From positions 215,001-279,000 of the forward strand of contig JAODUO010000131.1 in the NCBI GenBank assembly GCA_025642075.2: a DNA stretch of 64,000 bases. The letters run 5' to 3'. Positions within the stretch are counted from its first letter, which is position 1. Each line of letters begins with the position of its first letter. This stretch comes from Ridgeia piscesae (taxonomy: Eukaryota; Annelida; Polychaeta; Sabellida; Siboglinidae). The notes under the pieces were generated by a model, which did no database searches, was not told where the DNA came from, and saw only the letters and a list, made by a program, of their open reading frames with translations. The translations under genes and the position numbers were made by a program. Positions 1 to 14,100 of this stretch are shown in pieces.

Positions 1-574
1 GTAGTTTTTGTGAGTATGCACTGTTGAAAGGGAAATTGATTGGTTAACTCAAATGTCCATAGCATCAACTGGGCATAGATGAAACATTTAACATAGGCAA
101 AGTGTGACAAACTGAACTGACACTAGGAAGAAAACATAAAAACCACTTGACTGGCAATTAAAGCAACACATCTCTCTTCATACAAGGTGAGAAACTACAC
201 ATCAAAAACCAAATAAACACTAAAAGCCAAATGTCTATTGTTACAATTTTATTCTAATCCTCACTTGCTTGGGCTGGAATTCGACTGAAACGTTTAATGT
301 ACAAATATTAATAAAAAAATAATTATAAATAATGATTGTACGTGATATTCTAGTTATAATATGTGAACTGCACTATAGTATTGATTTTATTGTGTACATA
401 CATTATTACTTCATCTATATATATAGTTTTTATGCACCTTCCTCAATGCAAAGTATATCTCCATTCTATGGATGGACAATAAATTATTATGACTATTTAC
501 CAATTTATTCAGTTTTGAAAAAAGTTTATCTGGCTTTTGATGTGTAGTTTTTAAAAGGGTCGTCCAAATTCTAT
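1..574. other. AT-rich intronic sequence, no gene seen
   Basis: I see no exon, RNA gene or clear repeat here. If the aminotransferase gene begins left of the window, this is part of its first visible intron. A missing N-terminal exon was looked for and not found. Confidence 0.5.
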
Positions 575-798
575 TACTGTGAGTGGTCACTGCTAGGGTC
601 ATCATCAGTGGCTCTTTTACATCCCAAATTGAGAAGAAGCTGACAATAACAATTCTCCGATTCATGAGGGATACACAGTCCCCAATATTGAGAGCCAGGT
701 TTTAACACTAAATATACCAAGTCTTCCCTGACCACGTATTGAACCTGGACCGCCAGCATGCCAGGCAGATTTGCTAACCACTACACTATACGCGCCTC
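575..798 (-). repeat. tRNA-derived SINE, minus strand
   Basis: Read on the minus strand from about 798, the sequence starts with a tRNA-like pol III promoter. There is a box A of the form TAGTGTAGTGGTTAGCA and, about 40 bases later, a box B of the form AGGTTCAATACG. A non-tRNA body follows to about 575. The spacing is that of a tRNA head, but there is no cloverleaf with intact acceptor pairing, so I call it a SINE and not a tRNA gene. It lies just upstream of the first visible aminotransferase exon. Confidence 0.55.
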
Positions 799-870
799 TG
801 TATTTTGTACATTTGTCCATTTTTTTATGTTTAAGTCTGATTTACGAGTTGGTCTGTTGCTTGTCTATAG

Positions 871-1569
871 GGAGACGAAGAACCCAGATGTGGCAACCTC
901 CTTCAGTATGGACCTCACTGTGGTACGCCCCGGTTCAGAGAGCTACTTGCAAAATTTCTGTCCAAGAGCTACAATGACAATGTCAACAGGTATTCTCATT
1001 TCCAATCTTATATAATTTATTAACACACTAATTCTGGCGATAGAGCGCAATGACTCAGGGATAGAGCTTCAGATTCTTGACTACAAGAACCTGGTTTCGA
1101 ATCCTGTGCTGTGGTGTTAAAACGTTGGGCAATTTTGTTCACTCTACATTGCTCCAGCTCAATCAGCTGTATAGATGAGTACCTGGCCATAGACAGGATT
1201 TGACCCGGGTTTCCTTTTCTAGCGTTCAAAACTCTAGCCATTGCGCCACTAGTGTTAATGATGCTGATCAGTTTGTGTGTATCGACAGTTAAGTCCTGTG
1301 CTGCAGTGTCGAACCTTGTGTATAATTTATTTACTCCAGATTGCTCCAGGTCAGTCAGCTATAGACATGAATAAGTACCTTGGTACACACTGCTTCATAT
1401 GTATACAAATAATCTTCGCATATTAAATGTCCCAGTTAATATGTGTGTGTTGGGGATAACGGGTGGGTGGGTGGGAGGGTCAGTAGGTGGGGGTGGGTGG
1501 GTGTGGGAAGTAGTGTGGATGCATTTAAATATATATATATATATATATATAGCCTGGCCAATATGTGAG

Positions 1570-1637
<68 letters not shown>

Positions 1638-4600
1638 AAACCATACCATATTTCATGTGCACAACTTTCACAGCACAAATGACAACATTATTTGTGAAAT
1701 AAGCTGTTTTGCTCCTAACATTTTTACCCATCTACATACCCATCGACCCTAATGTATACCCATCCATATACCCATCCTCTCTAATATGTACCCATCCATA
1801 TACCCATCCACTCTAATGTGTACCCATCCATATATCCATCCACCCTAATGTGTACCCATCCATATACCCATCCACTCTAATGTGTACCCATCCATATATC
1901 CATCCACCCTAATGTGTACCCATCCATATACCCATCCCCTCTAATTGTACCCATCCATATATCCATCCACTCTAATGTGTACCCATCCATATATCCATCC
2001 ACCCTAATGTGTACCCATCCATATACCCATCCACTCTAATGTGTACCCATCCATATATCCATCCACCCTAATGTGTACCCATCCATATACCCATCCACTC
2101 TAATGTGTACCCATCCATATACCCATCCACTCTAATGTGTACCTATCCATATACCCATCCACTCTAATGTGTACCTATCCATATACCCATCCACTCTAAT
2201 GTGTACCAATCCATATACCCATCCACTCTAATGTGTACCTATCCATATACCCATCCACTCTAATGTGTACCTATCCATATACCCATCCACTCTAATGTGT
2301 ACCCATCCATATACCCATCCACTCTAATGTGTACCTATCCATATACCCATCCACTCTAATGTGTACCCATCCATATAACCATCCACTCTAATGTGTACCC
2401 ATCCATATACCCATCCACTCTAATGTGTACCTATCCATATATCCACTCTAATGTGTACCCATCCATATACCCATCCACTCTAATGTGTACCTATCCATAT
2501 ATCCACTCTAATGTGTACCAATCCATATACCCATCCACTTTAATGTGTACCCATCCATATACCCATCCACTCTAATGTGTACCTATCCATATATCCACTC
2601 TAATGTGTACCAATCCATATACCCATCCACTTTAATGTGTACCCATCAGAGATGGAGTGAGTACAATACAAATGTACTCGAGTACGAGTACGATTACTTT
2701 GAACATGCATGACTACGAGTACGAATACTCAGAAAACAAATGTACTCGAGTACGATTACTTTACAATGTACTCAAGTACGAGTATGATTACATTAGAATG
2801 TAATCATGATTACTTTCATGATTACTTTAATGAATATCCTGTTTCTAACATAAAGGCGACTTTCATGGAATCCCCAGGTGTCATTCTTGTTCTGTTATTG
2901 TGTCACTAATGTTTTAACTGATTACTGCTATCCACTATCCAGGTGTTATTGTTATTAATAATTAGACGACTTTCTCAGGTATTGGATGAATCATTTAATG
3001 CTGGATTAATTATTTAATTTATGGTTTCTGAATCAAATACAAATAGGAGGCATTTACGAATTTCAAATACACATGATCAAATACATTACAATAACAACAC
3101 TTCAAAACCAGGGGGGCATATTCAAAAGAGTATCCAATTCAAATATGTATTATATCAGATGGGGATCAAATACATTTGTATTTGAAAGTATTTAAATACT
3201 TTTTTAAGTATTTGTATTTGATGTTTAGGAATTAAAAATATTTATATTTAAATACTTTCCTAAAGTATTTGACTTTTTCAAACATGTTTTCAAATACATT
3301 GTAAGTATCAACATTTATTTTTCACTGTCACATGTAATGCCTGCCAAACTGATTACCTTAATGCACTGCAACTTCACCCAACAGTGCTAATTACTGATGA
3401 AGACACTTAACAACAGGCTTCCCCCATGGCCCTACAGTGACCACAACTTTTGTTTGCTCATAGCCAGAGGATGGATTAGCACCTAATAGTGACCTAGGTC
3501 AATATCCCCTTTTGTTCTTTAGTCAGGCATCTGGCACCAGGCTATTCTGGTTTCCCCTGGCTGACTTTGAAGTTGAGCCTTCCTCACAACATCCTAGCAG
3601 TGATTAGCAGTGTCTCTTCTGAGGGCAACATATGCATTTTATTATGGACCTCCTGGCTTAACATACAAACAATATATTTTGGCCTTTACCTCTTTCAGTC
3701 AGTTGTCACTGTGATGCAGTTAGCAATAACAATACTCCCTATCACTGGTCTGCCTGTCATCATATGAGCAAAACACTAATTATGCCTATAAACTACATGT
3801 CTCAATATATGTGTTGCTTTTCTTTTACCTACATAGTAATACAAAATGAAAAGTATTTGAAAAATATATGAAAAAGTATTTGAAATACTTTTCAATGTAT
3901 TCATATTTAAATACATTTATATTTAAAAAGTATGTGTAATTGTATTTTAATCCCTCAAGAATATTTGTATTTAAATACATTTCAATGTATTTGACCCCAT
4001 GTCTGGATGGGACAAACATAGTTGTGGATTTAGACAGGTTTACAGTTTGCACTTAATTAAACATAATAGACAGGGATTTAGCAGCTAACTGCCCAGATGG
4101 ATGTTGGAAATATGACCAGTCATTCACACCATACTGACAGAGCAAACAGTACAGGTGGGGCCATAGCTTTATGTAGAGACCCGTCCACCCGTCATTTGGA
4201 CGGGTAAAAACGAATACGGATGGGTAAAAATATGGGTGGACGGGTGGTGGATGGAAAAAAATTAAGGAGCAAAAAAGATCTTCCAAAACCATAGATATTG
4301 TTAGTTATGCATTGAAAGTGAGTGAAAATGGTGTCACATGTGTGTTTGTAGTCCATTTCAGGTCAACATTGCAAAGTTAACATCCATGTGTCCACCAAAA
4401 GATGTGTGACTGGCAATAATTTTATCCTGCATAAAGCCCTGAGTGGGGCTGTGGCCTGGCTTCTAAAATTACAAAGCAAGATGTTAGGGGATGCTTATCT
4501 CCTGCAGTGCTTCCCAGGGACTGTCACAATATAACTTGTACTTTGTACTAAGCAGGAGGATGAGGAGATGTGGCTTCTCTGGGAAGAGAAAATATTAATT

Positions 4601-7500
4601 AGGGAAATCTGACTGAATATTTATTTAACTGAAATGCTCAACAGTAATAGAAAATTAATACCTCGATTATTATTACATTTATTAGATTACTTCTAATATT
4701 GTCATTTTTATCTAATATATTTGCTTGCAACTGTTCATATGAAAAAAATGTAATCGTGAGAAGTAATCGTAAGTATGATTACTTTGGTAATGTACTCGAG
4801 TACGAGTACGAGTACGAGTACGAGTACGAGTACTTTGCTTACCCGTCCACTCTAATGTGTACCCATCAATATACACATTCACTCTAATGCGTAGTAACGC
4901 AGTGGCTCAGGATTAGAGCATAGTACTCTTGACAAAATGAACTCAGGTTCGAATCATGTGCTGCCATGTGAAATCTTGGGCAACCTTTTTCACTCTACAT
5001 TGCTTCAGTGCTCTCAGCTGTATGAATGAGTACCTGGCTATATACAGTGATGAATATTTGTGTACGAGCAGTCTTCGCAAAATTGCCGCATGGCTGAATG
5101 CTTCCCAGAGAAGCTGAGATGGTCTTCGATTGAACAGATCTGCCCGGGAGCAAGTGTAGAAAGCGCTTAGAGCAATCCTAAAGATTGGATACTGCGCTAT
5201 AAAAGAACTTACCTTTACTTTACTTTTTTAATGTCTACCCATCCAAAAGACTGGTAGACGGTGTGATGTCTCCGTCTCATGTTTGCTTTCAGTGACCAGC
5301 TGTTTGTGACGTCGGGAGCCACATCTGGGTTGTTCCTCATGGCTTCCCTCATGTTCTCTTCTCACGCCACTGTCTTTGTTGAGGACCCGACCTACTTCTT
5401 AGCCATAGGAATCCTTCGTGACGACATCGGCTTGAATATTGTCCCAGGTAGGTGTCTGTTTCATACTTTTATAACTGGACAGATTTGTATACACATTAGC
5501 CAAATAATAGAGTGCTGGAAACAATGAGAAATAGGACAGCACTGCAGAAAGTGAACATAGCTTGGAGCTTAATGTTTACATACCAAATAAAATAAAATGT
5601 ATTCTTGATAATTGTTCATGGCTTCGGGATTTGGTTATTTTGTAAGAAATTCACTTACATCAGAGCATAATTTGTGAAACATATGATAAAACACCGAAAG
5701 AACACTAATGTGGAACCATCTATCACATCACTTGTGACAACAACAACAACCACACATGCATTGGTGAAACCAAGAGACCACCCAGCCAGAGATTCAAAGA
5801 ACACAAACCTAGACAAACCAACAGGAGTAGGAGACCATCGTTGGGCCACAGGACACTCAGTGTCCATGGATAACACCAAAGTACTGACCCGGGAATCAAA
5901 CTGCCACAAAAAGAAAGTGAAAGAGGCCATTTACATCAAACAGAAAGCCCCTACCATGAACAGAGACCAAGGATATCACCTGCCCGCCATCTACAGCCAA
6001 ATTATCCCCATCTCATGTGACACCAGTACGTGACCAACACTCATAACTGATGGGTCGAAACATCGTACATTTCAGAGATTGCAAAGCAAGTGGTTTTCTT
6101 ACAACAACAAACTTACATACAGAACAGTTTTACTTATTATGTGTCCAGTGTAGATCAACATTTGTTGGTATCGATTTGCTCTAGTTCCAACCGATGCCGG
6201 TGGCATTAATACAGACGTCCTGGCGACGTTACTGGAGCAGAGCAAGACAGCTGCGGAACAGACCAGAGTGTCTGAAGACAAACCATTCTCTGCCATGGTC
6301 TACTTGGTTTCTACCTACAACAACCCACGTGGAACGTGTCTGTCACCAGGTGAGTTACGTATATGTTAGCAGGTAAGATGCACATATATCAGTAGGTAAG
6401 ATGCATTTATGTCAGCAGGTGAGATGCATACATGTCAGCAGGTAGGCTACTTGTATGTCATCAGGTGAGATATACATATCAGCAGGTATGACACAAGCAT
6501 GTCACCAGGTGAGACACATGTATGTCAGCAGATAATGGTAGTACCCGTATGTCAGCAGGTGAGATACATATATGTCAGCGGGTAATACATACCTATGAGC
6601 CGGTGAGATACTTGTCAATGAACAAGTAAGATAAGTGTACGTCAGCAGGTAAGTTACATGAATGTCATGAGGTAAGATACGTGTATGCCAGCAGGCAAGG
6701 TAAATAAGACGAATGTATGTCAGTAAGTAAGATACATGTTAGCTGGGAAGATACCTGTATGTCAGCAAGTAAGATACATGTTGTTTATCAACAGGTAAGT
6801 TACACTTCTTTAGCAGGTAAGATGCATGTGTTTTGCCTACTTATTAGTTTTGTAAGATGTAGATTCTCAGTATATACTAATAAATCGGCAGGTAATATTG
6901 TATTAAAAATCATACTACATGATAATAATATTTTTATTAATCAACTTAATATTAAAACTGCCAAAATTTCTCAATGGTATAAGTTTATTTCTGCACGTGA
7001 CCTTTATATCATGGTAGCATGACCTTTGCTTTTGCATAACACGATGCATTTTGTCGACATATTTTCATCGCAGACGTGGTGGTACTTACTAATTTTCAGA
7101 GAGGAGTCGTCAGTTGATTGAACTCGCCAGGAAGTTCAACGTGTTGCTCTTCGCTGATGATGTCTATAATCTGTTACATTATGACGACACGTGTTCACAC
7201 GCCCCGCCCCGTCTGCTTGCATACGATAACAAGTAAGTATTGATATCGACGTCATCATCTGAGCTGGTTATTGTAAGTATTGTGTTAGCAAAAGACGGGG
7301 AAACTACGATGAAATATACGTACAAGACAGGTGTACGAGGTAACTGATGCACACACACCCCCACACACACATATACAAACGTACACACAACACATACAAT
7401 AACTCACACACACATGCATGCATGCATGCACACACACACACACACATACACACACATGCACACATGCACGCATGCACGCGTGCACGCATGCACGCATGCA

Positions 7501-7532
<32 letters not shown>

Positions 7533-8057
7533 CACACACATTTCCAAATGTCTGTTTTATTGCACACACATGACACAAACATTTTATAATTTTGAAAACT
7601 GTTGTAGCTGTAACATTAGCAGTAATTGTAGTGCTACAACAACTAGTTATACGGTCCAGTAGTAATACTACACTATTCAGAGAACAGAGATTACTATCGG
7701 GTAAGCTTACGATTTTTAAATTGCATGTTAACCTTTGGTTTTAACATGTTGATGTAAACTAGTTTAAGTTTATGAATTTGAATATGTTTGTGACAATAAT
7801 TGTCCTTTAAGTAAGAAAGGTACTAACACTAGCTGCGAACATGCATTTTTCAGGGACGATGCGGAGTATAAGGGTCATGTGATATCGAATGGATCTTTCT
7901 CGAAGATATTTGCACCAGGAATCAGACTGGGCTGGATCGAAAGTGGTGATCGTATCATAAAACTGTTAAAGAAGAGGTTAGTTATGCAATAATCTACTAT
8001 AGAGCTAGCAAATGTGTCATGTATATTATATTGTTTTCTGAGGCGCACACACATGCA

Positions 8058-8111
<54 letters not shown>

Positions 8112-11100
8112 TAGTATTATTGAAAATTCAAATGTACCAACTTTCATCCAGTGTAACATTATTAGAATGCATTTAGAATGTCAGTTTATTGCCGTATTAT
8201 TACGGTTACCGGTAGCCCAGTTGAGGACATTATAGTCTCTAACGTTGAAATCCGCATAATAATTTTTTTGACACGTTTCGTAATTTCTCCACATTGCCTT
8301 TTCGTGTGACAAGAAATAACATATTTAAAAGTGAAACACATTTGCACATTGCTTATTGCATCGATCACCAGTAATGTTCTTGCGATCGCAATGTCCATGT
8401 CGTTTCAGCACATCAACTCTCAATAACGGCTGCTAACCTCAGTTGTTAATACGTCTTCTACAATGTTCGTGTTTTTTTATTCTAATAGCATTTTCCTCCT
8501 TCACAGTCACAACTGTTAATATTAAGTTCGACTGGCTTCTGCGTTTCAGTTACCACCGGTAATGCAGAAATAAATCCTGCCATCTTCGGGAACTGACCTC
8601 CAGGTAGTATAAGAGTGTGGGAGTTTTCGTTGTTCGTCTCACCAGATAGTGAAGCAAGGAGCGTGTAGTTCTGCTTGTACAGCACTTCTTCTTGCGTTAC
8701 AGTCGTTTTTGTTTTCGTTTTTCTTCTCACCAGATAGTGAAGCAAGGAGCGTGTAGTTCTGCTTGTACAGCACTTCTTCTTGCTTGCGTTACAGTCGTGT
8801 TTGGTTTCGTTTTTCATCTCACCAGATAGTGAAGCAAGGAGCGTGTAGTTCTGCTTGTACAGCACTTCTTCTTGCTTGCGTTACAGTCGTTTTTGGTTTC
8901 GTTTTTCGTCTCACCAGATAGTGAAGCAAGGAAGCGTGTAGTTCTGCTTGCACAGCACCTCTTCTTGTGTTACAGTCGTTTTTGTTTTCGTTTTTCGTCT
9001 CACCAGATAGTGAAGCAAGGAACGTGTAGTTCTGCTTGCACAGCACCTCTTCTTGTGTTACAGTCGTTTTGTTTTCGTTTTTCGTCTCACCAGATAGTGA
9101 AGCAAGGAACGTGTAGTTCTCCTTGTACAGCACCTCTTCTTGCGTTACAGTCGTGTTTGTTTTCGTCTTTCTTCTCACCAGATAGTGAAGCAAGGAGCGT
9201 GTAGTTCTGCTTGTACAGCACCTCTTCTTGTGTTACAGTCGTTTTTGTTTTCGTTTCTCTTCTCACCAGATAGTGAAGCAAGGAGCGTGTAGTTCTGCTT
9301 GTACAGCACCTCTTCTTGTGTTACAGTCGTTTTTGTTTTCGTTTTTCTTCTCACCAGATAGTGAAGCAAGGAGCGTGTAGTTCTGCTTGCACAGCACCTC
9401 TTCTTGTGTTACAGTCGTTTTTGTTTTCGTTTTTCTTCTCACCAGATAGTGAAGCAAGGAGCGTGTAGTTCTGCTTGCACAGCACCTCTTCTTGTGTTAC
9501 AGTCGTTTTTGTTTTCGTTTTTCGTCTCACCAGATAGTGAAGCAAGGAACGTGTAGTTCTGCTTGTACAGTACCTCTTCTTGTGTTACAGTCGTTTTTGT
9601 TTTCGTTTTTCGTCTCACCAGATAGTGAAGCAAGGAGCGTGTAGTTCTGCTTGTACGGTACCTCTTCTTGTGTTACAGTCGTTTTTGTTTTCGTTTTTCG
9701 TCTCACCAGATAGTGAAGCAAGGAACGTGTAGTTCTGCTTGCACGGCACCTCTTCTTGTGTTACAGTCGTTTTTGTTGTCGTTTTTCGTCTCACCAGATA
9801 GTGAAGCAAGGAACGTGTAGTTCTGCTTGCACAGCACCTCTTCTTGTGTTACAGTCGTTTTTGTTTTCGTTTTTCTTCTCACCAGATAGTGAAGCAAGGA
9901 GCGTGTAGTTCTGCTTGTACAGTACCTCTTCTTTTGTTACAGTCGTTTTTGTTTTCGTTTTTCTTCTCACCAGATAGTGAAGCAAGGAGCGTGTAGTTCT
10001 GCTTGCACAGCACCTCTTCTTGTGTTACAGTCGTTTTTGTTTTCGTTTTTCTTCTCACCAGATAGTGAAGCAAGGAGCATGTAGTTCTGCTTGCACAGCA
10101 CCTCTTCTTGTGTTACAGTCGTTTTTGTTTTCGTTTCTCTTCTCACCAGATAGTGAAGCAAGGAGCGTGTAGTTCTGCTTGCACAGCACCTCTTCTTTTG
10201 TTACAGTCGTTTTTGTTTTCGTTTCTCTTCTCACCAGATAGTGAAGCAAGGAGCGTGTAGTTCTGCTTGCACAGCACCTCTTCTTTTGTTACAGTCGTTT
10301 TTGTTTTCGTTTTTCTTCTCACCAGATAGTGAAGCAAGGAGCGTGTAGTTCTGCTTGCACAGCACCTCTTCTTTTGTTACAGTCGTTTTTGTTTTCGTTT
10401 CTCTTCTCACCAGATAGTGAAGCAAGGAGCGTGTAGTTCTGCTTGCACAGCACCTCTTCTTGTGTTACAGTCGTTTTTGTTTTCGTTTCTCTTCTCACCA
10501 GATAGTGAAGCAAGGAGCGTGTAGTTCTGCTTGCACAGCACCTCTTCTTTTGTTACAGTCGTTTTTGTTTTCGTTTCTCTTCTCACCAGATAGTGAAGCA
10601 AGGAGCGTGTAGTTCTGCTTGCACAGCACCTCTTCTTTTGTTACAGTCGTTTTTGTTTTCGTTTTTCTTCTCACCAGATAGTGAAGCAAGGAGCATGTAG
10701 TTCTGCTTGCACAGCACCTCTTCTTGTGTTACAGTCGTTTTTGTTTTCGTTTCTCTTCTCACCAGATAGTGAAGCAAGGAGCGTGTAGTTCTGCTTGCAC
10801 AGCACCTCTTCTTTTGTTACAGTCGTTTTTGTTTTCGTTTTTCTTCTCACCAGATAGTGAAGCAAGGAACGTGTAGTTCTGCTTGCACAGCACCTCTTCT
10901 TGTGTTACAGTCGTTTTTGTTTTCGTTTTTCTTCTCACCAGATAGTGAAGCAAGGAGCGTGTAGTTCTGCTTGTACAGTACCTCTTCTTTTGTTACAGTC
11001 GTTTTTGTTTTCGTTTTTCTTCTCACCAGATAGTGAAGCAAGGAGCGTGTAGTTCTGCTTGCACAGCACCTCTTCTTGTGTTACAGTCGTTTTTGTTTTC

Positions 11101-14100
11101 GTTTTTCTTCTCACCAGATAATGAAGCAAGGAGCGTGTAGTTCTGCTTGCACAGCACCTCTTCTTTTGTTACAGTCGTTTTTGTTTTCGTTTTTCTTCTC
11201 ACCAGATAGTGAAGCAAGGAGCGTGTAGTTCTGCTTGCACAGCACCTCTTCTTGCGTTACAGTCATTTTTGTTTTCGCTGTTCGTCTCACCAGATAGTGA
11301 AGCAAGGAGCGTGTAGTTCTGCTTGTACAGCACCTCTTCTTGTGTTACAGTCGTTTTTGTTTTCGCTGTTCGTCTCACCAGATAGTGAAGCAAGGAGCGT
11401 GTAGTTCTGCTTGTACAGCACCTCTTCTTGCTTGCGTTACAATCTTTTTGTTTTCATTATCCAAACACCGCACGCACGTGTTGTGAAATAATTTGCAAAG
11501 AAGATAATTTAGCTATTTTTTCTCCCATGATGATGTTACTTGTTTACCAACGAGTTCAAGTTGTGGAACGTAATGATATTCATACCAACAAGTTCACGTT
11601 GTTGCAGCGCCACTGTGGTGAGTGCTGGCTGCTTCAACCAGTTCACTGCTGAGGTCATCGCAACGTCTCTACGTCTTGGTCTTCAGCAGCGCCACCTGCA
11701 TAACCTCAACTCCGTGTATTCAGTAAGAGTGCCGACATATTGACCCCAACAAAACACAGGAATTAATAATTCCAATTGTTTTTCATAATTACACAACTAG
11801 CAATGTTCAACTTACATCTACGTTTCGACCAACATCGGCGGCCTTTTTCAGCCACGCCATCTAGCGAGTAGTGACCACTGACCATTCAGTTCCTGAAGAA
11901 AGCCGCCGATGGTGGTCGAAACGTAGAAGTAAGTAGAACATTGCTAGTTGTGTAATTATGATTTTTTTGCAATAATATACTGCCAACTTGATGAATATTT
12001 TACGAAGGAATTAATAAGGTATTCCTAAACAAATGTCATCATAAATAATTAAAACGAACTGTGAAATGGGGTCAGTGACTCCTGTTAAGACTGAAAATTC
12101 GCTATCACAGATTGTCTGCTGATTGTGTGGATGCTAGTAGTGGTAATAATGTTTAAGAATAAAATCGAGATATACCTCATAAGGGCTGGATACACTTAGA
12201 TAGCTTGGACTCTCGACAAACCAGAGGGCTTCCTTGTCCACCTGCCATCTAGAGTTAATTCTCTAGGTGACAGTCTTGTTCAATCTCGTCTTGTTAAACC
12301 TGATACAGTTGTGCTGTGCTTGTTTTAATATATTGGTTCCATGCTTTCTTTCAGTTATTTTCGCTTACGTCAGGCATAATCACAAGTACAGTAATATATT
12401 GAGAAATGCTGGCTACTGCAATGAGATAGCAACTTTATTTTAATTTGAAAGGATTGCCTTGGGTGTTGTGATTCTATTTCATTTACCTTATAACTACCGA
12501 CGAAAACCTCACCCATCAATATCTACGTACAGGTCTAGTAGTCTGCATTATAACGCATTCCCGGATGTTTTATTTTATGGTTGTTGGTTTCTTAAACTGT
12601 CACGTGTTTGGCCATTCGTTGCAGACACGAGTGAAGTCTGTAGCACAGAAATTGAGAAAGAATCTACCAGAATGTGTCACATTTGAAGTTCCTCGGGTGA
12701 GCGCTTTTGTTTTTAATAATCAAAAAATATGTCGTCTGCTTGTGTGTCCATTTGCAGCCTTCAAACTTGCATCTGTGCAATACCCAATGAGCTTATGTCA
12801 ACGGTTCATACCATCGTTAGACCTTCCGTATTCACGCTGTAGGTAGCATTATTCAGTTGTATAAATTCAAATCATAAGTATACCTTAATATTTCTTCTGC
12901 ACAACAATGTATTCGAATATACATATTACAAAACGCTTTCTCCTCAATGTTGTCGTCAATAAAGCACACGTCTAAAGGAAGTGATATACCAGAGTCTCTG
13001 ATGAGATCTGTCTCGAAATTATGCAGATAGTCAAAGTCTTTAACGTGGAACATTATTTGGTTCTACATAATTGCATAATTTTGTCTTACATCATTATCTT
13101 GGTTATATGGGCCATCTTACCTTAACGTATTTCTGTTCTTCGTTTTCAGGGAGGCTATTTCTTCTGGCTTCAGATGCCAGATGGCGCTCTAGCTGAGAAA
13201 GTAGCGAAAGATGTCTATGATTTGCATAAAATCAGGATTTTGCCTGGTAACCGGTACGTGCCTTGTTAACTGCAGTGCCATAATTCAGTTAGAGGGAGGA
13301 CATCTGTCCGTTGTTAGCGTAAAGTTATGATATACAACACAACAGTTATTGTGACTATATCATATTGACCCCTTAATGTATTTAAATTAAGCATTAATTT
13401 TATTGTTGTCAGAATATGTTTTTGAATTAAACCATTGGCTTAGACATATATGACAACATCTCCGGTTTCAGTTTAGATGGACCACGTGATGCGTCACATG
13501 ATCACTAGGGTTACGACCTTCTTTGTGTTTATTCGAACTACTCCTCATTACTTGAGTGAGACCTTTCCGATTTTTTAATGTTGACCTGTCGAAATCAAAA
13601 GTTGTTCCCGTGAAAACACAGTTGTGCGATAACTAATTTTGTGGGGATACGTGAGACAGATAACTGCTTAAATTCGGGGATGGAGTAGTGAGTGAGTGTG
13701 TACAGACCTTTAATTTTAGCAGTTTTATACTACTCAACAAAAGGAAGTTATAATTCCCTTAAATCGCCGATATTAAAATATGTAGATTCGCACCCCAACA
13801 CATTTAGTATCGTAGGATGGAGTGAGCAAATCCGGATTAAATTAATGTAACGTTGCTGCATTGACACCTGCATGCCCAGAATGGGATATTTACAGGTGGG
13901 GTCTGGTCCCAAAAGTGACACATTTTGCGTTTTGTACACTAGGGATAAACACTCATGATTGAACCTGAAATTGTTTTATTGTTCCCATTACATTGATAAC
14001 GAGTGGGCCCACCAGCTGCAGCAATACACGACTCGCATCTACGGCGCACATTGCGTACCAAAGCGCCGTACACAGTTTTAGGGCAACCTGTCCCATTCTA

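Larger units (their letters stand above)
2647..4837. mobile_element. Composite hAT-like insertion inside the 32-bp array
   Basis: The block that splits the 32-bp minisatellite begins CAGAGATGGAGTGAGTAC and has inward-facing TACTCGAGTACGAGTACG motifs near both ends. The right end has expanded into (GAGTAC)n at about 4796-4832. CAGAGATGG-type ends are typical of hAT-superfamily elements. No transposase reading frame remains. A second, nested inverted-repeat element lies at 3156-4005. No clean 8-bp target duplication was seen, so the class is inferred from the ends only. Confidence 0.45.

Noticed and set aside
4889..4970. tRNA gene
   Set aside because: Box A and B are present but acceptor and anticodon stems do not pair and a SINE body follows.
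8819..11393. Ladder of 64-codon minus-strand frames every 88 bases
   Set aside because: Same satellite unit read in rotating frames. The unit length is not a multiple of 3 and there is no splice or start context.
8612..11455. CRISPR array
   Set aside because: Units are contiguous without unique spacers and lie in a eukaryotic intron.
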